Of a stretch of DNA of 9,511 bases, positions 5,369-9,511 are shown piece by piece. The number at the start of each line of letters is the position of its first letter. The first letter of the stretch is position 1. Source of the stretch: Candidatus Omnitrophota bacterium (GTDB lineage: Bacteria > Omnitrophota > Gorgyraeia > Gygaellales > Profunditerraquicolaceae); contig JAQTNB010000030.1 of assembly GCA_028714055.1 (NCBI GenBank), positions 1-9,511 of the forward strand, in the 5' to 3' direction. The translations under genes were made by a program, and so were the position numbers. Below the pieces are notes generated by a model. The model saw only the letters and a program-made list of their open reading frames with translations. It was not told the DNA's origin and searched no databases.

Positions 5369-7809
5369 AAAAACAAAAAGAAATCCCTCCATCGCCGTCA
5401 AAAGCGGAATCCAAGGCATACGACGCAACGACAATCCAGGTCCTGGAAGGCATCGAGGCGGTACGGCGCAGGCCTGCGATGTATATCGGGGATACGTCGG
5501 TGCGCGGGTTGCACCACCTGGTGTATGAGGTCGTCGATAACAGCGTTGACGAAAGCCTGGCAGGGCACTGCAATTACATAGAGGTAACGATCCACCCCGA
5601 CAACAGCGTCAGCATCACCGATAACGGCCGCGGGATCCCGGTTGATATGCATAAAACGGAGAAAAAGCCCGCGGTAGAGGTCGCATTGACCACATTGCAC
5701 GCAGGCGGCAAGTTTGACCACCGGGTGTACAAGGTATCCGGCGGCCTGCACGGCGTGGGCGTCAGCGTGGTGAACGCCCTTTCGGATTGGCTGGAAGTGG
5801 AGGTGAGGCGCGAAAACAAGATCCATCACCAGCGGTATGAAAGAGGCAGGACCGCCTCGAAGCTGACGGTTATCGGCAAAAGCAATAACACGGGGACCAA
5901 GATCACCTTCAAGCCCGACCGCACCATCTTCAGCAAGGTGGAATTTTCCTACGATGTGCTTTCTCAGCGCCTCAGGGAGCTCGCCTTCCTCAATAAGGGC
6001 CTGAAGATCAAGCTTGTCGACGAGCGCTCCGATAAAGAGGCGGTCTTTGAATTTGCCGGCGGCATCGTTTCCTTCGTCGAATACCTGAATAAGAATAAAA
6101 ACCCGCTGCATGCCAAGACGATTTATTTTTGCAAAGAGCAGGATAACGTCATCCTGGAAGCGGCGATGCAGTATAATGACGGTTACGCGGAAACTATTTT
6201 TTCCTTCGCCAACAACATAAATACCGTCGAGGGGGGCACGCACCTTTCGGGTTTTAAATCGGCGCTGACCAGGGCGATCAATCAGTATGCCAAAAACAAA
6301 AACCTGATCAAAAATGACGATCTGGCGATCGCCGGAGAAGATGTGCGCGAAGGGCTGACCGCGGTAATAAGCGTTAAGGTCCCCAACCCCCAGTATGAAG
6401 GCCAGACCAAGACCAAGCTCGGTAATTCCGAGGTTGAAGGGCTGGTTGCATCCGCAAGCCTCGATGCGATGGCGGCATATTTTGAGGAGAACCCTTCCGT
6501 AGCAAACAAGATCATCGATAAAGTCATTGTTGCTTCCCGGGCGCGCGAGGCAGCGCGTAAGGCCCGCGAATTGACCCGCCGCAAGGGAGCGCTTGAAAGC
6601 GGCGGGCTTCCCGGTAAACTCGCGGATTGCTCCGAAAGGGACGCGGCCCTATGCGAGGTGTATATCGTAGAAGGCGATTCTGCCGGCGGTTCGGCAAAAC
6701 AGGGAAGGGACAGAAGGTTCCAGGCGATCCTGCCCATCAAAGGTAAAATACTGAATGTGGAAAAGGCGCGGCTTGACAAAATCCTTTCCAACGAAGAAAT
6801 ACGCACTATTATTACGGCCCTGGGGACCGGCATCGGAGAGGAATTTGACCTTTCAAAACTGCGGTATCACAAGATCATACTGATGGCCGATGCCGATATT
6901 GACGGTTCGCACATCCGGACCCTGCTTTTGACCCTTTTGTACCGCCAGATCCCTAAATTGGTAGTAGAGGGGCATGTCTATATTGCCCAGCCGCCGCTGT
7001 ATAAAATCAAACGCGGCCAGAGAGAGGAATACATACAGACGGAAGACCAGATGAATGAATTTATGCTTGAGCTGGGGCGCGAAGGACACCGTTTTATGCG
7101 CTTAAAAGATAAGCAAGTCTTTACGGATAACCAATTTAAAGAGCTTTTGCAATTATTGGTTAATTTAGAGATTTTAATCAAGAATTTAGATAAAAAGGGA
7201 GTAAATTTCATAAAATACCTTAGTTTTAGGCAAGCAAAGACCAAAAAATTACCCATTTATAGGGTAAAAGTGGAGGGGAAAGACCTTTTTGTCTACTCTG
7301 ATAAAGAACTGGCCGAGTTAACCTCAAGGGAAGGGAAGGATTCCGAGCTCGATGTTCTAGAGCTTTTTGAGACCCATGAGATAGAGCAGATCGTGGCTAA
7401 AATAGAGAAGCTCGGCTTGGATATGAATACGTTTGCGTGCGAATCCCAGGATGCAAAAAAGGAATATCTTGCCGGGGAGGCCGAAAAGAACAAAGTAAAA
7501 CCGATGTATCGCATCGTCAATGAAAAGGAACACAAGGATCTGTTTAGCCTCAGGGATACGCTTGCCTATATTAAAGAGATGGCGACCAAAGGCATGCACA
7601 TCCAGCGCTATAAAGGCTTGGGGGAGATGAACCCGCAGCAGCTTTGGGACACGACCATGGATCCGGAAAAGCGCACGATCTTAAAGGTGACATTAGAGGA
7701 CGCGGTTGAAGCCGATAAGATGTTTACGGTCTTAATGGGCGACCAGGTTGAACCGCGCCGGGAATTTATTGAAAATTATGCCCATCAAGTAAAGAACCTG
7801 GACGTCTGA
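5365..7809 (+). CDS. gyrB: DNA gyrase subunit B, long form with C-terminal-half insertion
   Basis: GyrB is the ATPase subunit of DNA gyrase, which introduces negative supercoils as an A2B2 complex. The 814 residues show the GHKL ATPase (EVVDNSVDE with catalytic Glu55, NGRGIPVD at 87-94, GGLHGVGVSVVNALS at 126-140), the transducer with QTKTKLGNSEV (347-357), the TOPRIM domain with EGDSAGGSAKQGRDR (436-450) and the metal-binding DADID (509-513), and the tail IQRYKGLGEMNP (746-757). Between about residues 555 and 735 lies the large insertion found in E. coli-type GyrB (804 aa) and absent from short forms of about 640 aa. Drug-contact positions equal to E. coli Asp426 and Lys447 are unchanged (Asp438, Lys459). 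GGAG lies seven bases before the ATG, which overlaps the preceding stop (ATGA). Codons for residues about 577-655 are far more AT-rich than the rest. Confidence 0.98.
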   Translation: MKKQKEIPPSPSKAESKAYDATTIQVLEGIEAVRRRPAMYIGDTSVRGLHHLVYEVVDNSVDESLAGHCNYIEVTIHPDNSVSITDNGRGIPVDMHKTEKKPAVEVALTTLHAGGKFDHRVYKVSGGLHGVGVSVVNALSDWLEVEVRRENKIHHQRYERGRTASKLTVIGKSNNTGTKITFKPDRTIFSKVEFSYDVLSQRLRELAFLNKGLKIKLVDERSDKEAVFEFAGGIVSFVEYLNKNKNPLHAKTIYFCKEQDNVILEAAMQYNDGYAETIFSFANNINTVEGGTHLSGFKSALTRAINQYAKNKNLIKNDDLAIAGEDVREGLTAVISVKVPNPQYEGQTKTKLGNSEVEGLVASASLDAMAAYFEENPSVANKIIDKVIVASRAREAARKARELTRRKGALESGGLPGKLADCSERDAALCEVYIVEGDSAGGSAKQGRDRRFQAILPIKGKILNVEKARLDKILSNEEIRTIITALGTGIGEEFDLSKLRYHKIILMADADIDGSHIRTLLLTLLYRQIPKLVVEGHVYIAQPPLYKIKRGQREEYIQTEDQMNEFMLELGREGHRFMRLKDKQVFTDNQFKELLQLLVNLEILIKNLDKKGVNFIKYLSFRQAKTKKLPIYRVKVEGKDLFVYSDKELAELTSREGKDSELDVLELFETHEIEQIVAKIEKLGLDMNTFACESQDAKKEYLAGEAEKNKVKPMYRIVNEKEHKDLFSLRDTLAYIKEMATKGMHIQRYKGLGEMNPQQLWDTTMDPEKRTILKVTLEDAVEADKMFTVLMGDQVEPRREFIENYAHQVKNLDV

Positions 7810-7810
7810 T

Positions 7811-9376
7811 ATGTATACGCGCAACGAAAAAATAATACCGGTTTACATCGAAGAAGAAGTAAAGGATTCGTACCTGAATTACGCGATGAGCGTCATCGTC
7901 GGCAGGGCGCTGCCCGATATCCGCGACGGGCTCAAGCCCGTTCACCGGCGCATTCTCTATGCCATGCAGGAGTTGAACCTTGACCACTCCAAGCCCTACA
8001 AGAAATGCGCGCGTATCGTCGGAGAGGTGCTGGGTAAGTACCATCCGCACGGAGATATGGCCGTATACGATACGCTGGTGCGCATGGCGCAGGATTTCTC
8101 CCTGCGCTATCCGTTAGTCGACGGGCAGGGTAACTTCGGCTCGGTAGACGGCGATGCGGCTGCGGCCATGCGTTACACCGAGGCGCGCCTGGCCTCCATT
8201 GCCGACGAGATGCTCGGCGATATCGACAAAGATACGGTTAATTTCGGCCCGAATTTCGACTCCTCCTTAAGCGAGCCGCTCCTGTTGCCGGCGGCATTGC
8301 CGAATTTGCTGGTCAACGGCTCAAGCGGTATTGCCGTGGGCATGGCAACGAACATCCCGCCGCACAACCTCAACGAAGTCGCCGACGCGATCATGTATCT
8401 TTTAGACCACCCGGAGGCGGAACTCAAGGACCTGATGCGCTATGTGAAGGGGCCGGATTTTCCCACCGGCGGGGTCATCTGCGGCAAGGGTGGGATCAAG
8501 GATGCGTATGCCTCGGGCAGGGGCAAGCTGACCGTGCGCGCGCGCGCGACCGTCGAGCACCAGAAAAACGGTAAAGACCTGGTCGTGATCACCGAGATAC
8601 CGTACCAGGTGCAAAAATCCGGCATCATCGAAACAATAGCTTCGCTGGTTGAAGAGAAAAAAATAGAGGGGATCTCCGACGTCCGGGATGAATCGGACAA
8701 GGAAGGCATGCGCATTGTCGTCGAGCTGAAGCGCGATGTCGAATCCCAGATCATTCTGAACCAGCTTTTTAAGCACACGCAGCTTGAGACGACCTTTGGC
8801 ATCATAATGCTGGCGCTAGTAGAAAACAGGCCCCGCGTCCTCTCCCTGCGCCAGATGCTGGACTATTATATCCTGCACCGCAAGGTCGTCATCCGCAGGC
8901 GCACCCAGTTTGAACTGGATAAGGCGCTTAAGCGCGCGCATATCCTGGAGGGGCTTAAGATCGCGCTCAAATTTATCGACCGCATCATTAAGACCATTAA
9001 GACCTCCAAGAATACCGAAATGGCGCGCAGCCGGCTTATGGAAGAGTTCGGGCTTTCGGAGATCCAGGCGCAGGCGATCCTCGAGATGCAGCTGCAGCGC
9101 CTGACCGCGCTGGAGCGGGACAAGATCGACGCTGAGTACGCCGAGTTATTGAAGAAGATCGAGCTCTGCAGGGCTATTTTGGCCTCGGAAAAGAAGATCG
9201 AGGGGATCATCAAGGACGAATTATCCGGGTTGAAAGAAAAGTACGGGGATGAACGCAGGACGGAGATCGTCGGAGAGGTCGAAGAGCTCGAAATAGAGGA
9301 CCTGATCGCCGAAGCAGATGTCGTGGTAACGATCAGCCACGGCGGCTACATAAAGCGCCTGGCGGTGAGCTCATAA
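7811..9376 (+). CDS. gyrA: DNA gyrase subunit A, interrupted by an in-frame TAA before the C-terminal domain
   Basis: GyrA cleaves and rejoins DNA in gyrase. The 521 codons cover the breakage-reunion domain: GRALPDIRDGLKPVHRRILY (31-50), the drug-region GKYHPHGDMAVYD (75-87), and the catalytic Tyr122 in AAAMRYTEARL, numbered as in E. coli. Then come LLVNGSSGIAVGMATNIPPHNL, the tower region, and the coiled coil with EIQAQAILEMQLQRLTALE. Position 83, Ser in E. coli and the main quinolone-contact residue, is Met here. The gene starts one base after gyrB and lacks a clear Shine-Dalgarno. Codon 522 is TAA exactly where the family has Tyr (HGGYIKRLxxSxYRxQ), and the same frame continues with GyrA C-terminal-domain sequence. 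The break is therefore a point nonsense change, a sequence error or recoding. A product ending here would lack the DNA-wrapping domain. Confidence 0.93.
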   Translation: MYTRNEKIIPVYIEEEVKDSYLNYAMSVIVGRALPDIRDGLKPVHRRILYAMQELNLDHSKPYKKCARIVGEVLGKYHPHGDMAVYDTLVRMAQDFSLRYPLVDGQGNFGSVDGDAAAAMRYTEARLASIADEMLGDIDKDTVNFGPNFDSSLSEPLLLPAALPNLLVNGSSGIAVGMATNIPPHNLNEVADAIMYLLDHPEAELKDLMRYVKGPDFPTGGVICGKGGIKDAYASGRGKLTVRARATVEHQKNGKDLVVITEIPYQVQKSGIIETIASLVEEKKIEGISDVRDESDKEGMRIVVELKRDVESQIILNQLFKHTQLETTFGIIMLALVENRPRVLSLRQMLDYYILHRKVVIRRRTQFELDKALKRAHILEGLKIALKFIDRIIKTIKTSKNTEMARSRLMEEFGLSEIQAQAILEMQLQRLTALERDKIDAEYAELLKKIELCRAILASEKKIEGIIKDELSGLKEKYGDERRTEIVGEVEELEIEDLIAEADVVVTISHGGYIKRLAVSS

Positions 9377-9511
9377 CGTAAACAGAAGCGCGGCGGCAAA
9401 GGCGTCACCGGAGCCGAGGTGAATGACGAAGATTTTATCGAGCATCTTTTTGTCGCCTCGACGAAAGATTACCTGTTGAGCGTTACCGATAAAGGCCAGG
9501 TCCACTGGCTT
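9377..9511 (+). pseudogene. gyrA: GyrA C-terminal domain start, in frame after the TAA, open to the window end
   Basis: The 45 codons after the TAA stay open and read RKQKRGGKGVTGAEVNDEDF and then IEHLFVAST, later GQVHWL. This is the start of the GyrA beta-pinwheel domain. QKRGGKG corresponds to the GyrA box (QRRGGKG), the loop needed for positive DNA wrapping in gyrase, and EDFIEHLFVAST matches the first blade. No separate start codon with a Shine-Dalgarno is visible, so a split-gene arrangement is not obviously supported. The 3' end lies outside the window. Confidence 0.85.

Noticed and set aside
5398..6243. 281-codon open frame on the minus strand inside gyrB
   Set aside because: Long open antisense frames are common opposite GC-rich coding DNA; the plus strand encodes the conserved GyrB ATPase domain and the antisense protein shows no recognisable motif.
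9374..9376. Genome-wide reassignment of TAA to Tyr
   Set aside because: jag-like, yidD, rpmH, dnaA and dnaN all end properly at TAA at their expected family lengths or at tight gene junctions, so TAA is a working stop here.

Overview
This window is a bacterial chromosomal replication-origin region. Divergent gene blocks leave a 370-bp spacer (2110-2479) that carries promoters facing both ways and several near-consensus DnaA boxes. The left block (minus strand) reads rpmH > yidD > yidC > jag-like. The right block (plus strand) reads dnaA > dnaN > DUF721/DciA-like > gyrB > gyrA. All genes therefore point away from the presumed oriC, as expected for co-orientation with replication forks.

The organism looks like a Gram-negative-type (diderm) bacterium. 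YidC has the long periplasmic domain of that class, and GyrB (814 aa) has the large C-terminal-half insertion seen in E. coli-type GyrB. The gene order and protein character would fit an uncultured lineage such as Candidatus Omnitrophota, but this is a low-confidence guess; protein phylogeny would be needed. No rRNA, tRNA, CRISPR or insertion sequence was seen.

The left block makes ribosomal protein L34 and the membrane-insertion proteins YidD and YidC, with stop/start overlaps that suggest tight translational coupling. It ends in a 64-residue protein that is only a Jag N-terminal domain. The usual rnpA gene (RNase P protein) between rpmH and yidD is absent: the two genes overlap by one base. 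The right block holds the initiator DnaA, the sliding clamp DnaN, a DUF721 protein in the slot where recF often lies, and both gyrase subunits.

The points most worth a second look are: an in-frame TAA in gyrA that replaces the conserved Tyr just before the GyrA box while the frame stays open to the window end; the missing rnpA; the stand-alone Jag_N; Tyr in place of the groove Arg in YidC; Met at GyrA position 83; a DnaA box lying on the dnaA -10 element; and sharp shifts in base composition, including a very AT-rich patch inside the gyrB insertion. I found no convincing wholly new system; this is a core-gene locus with several unusual details.
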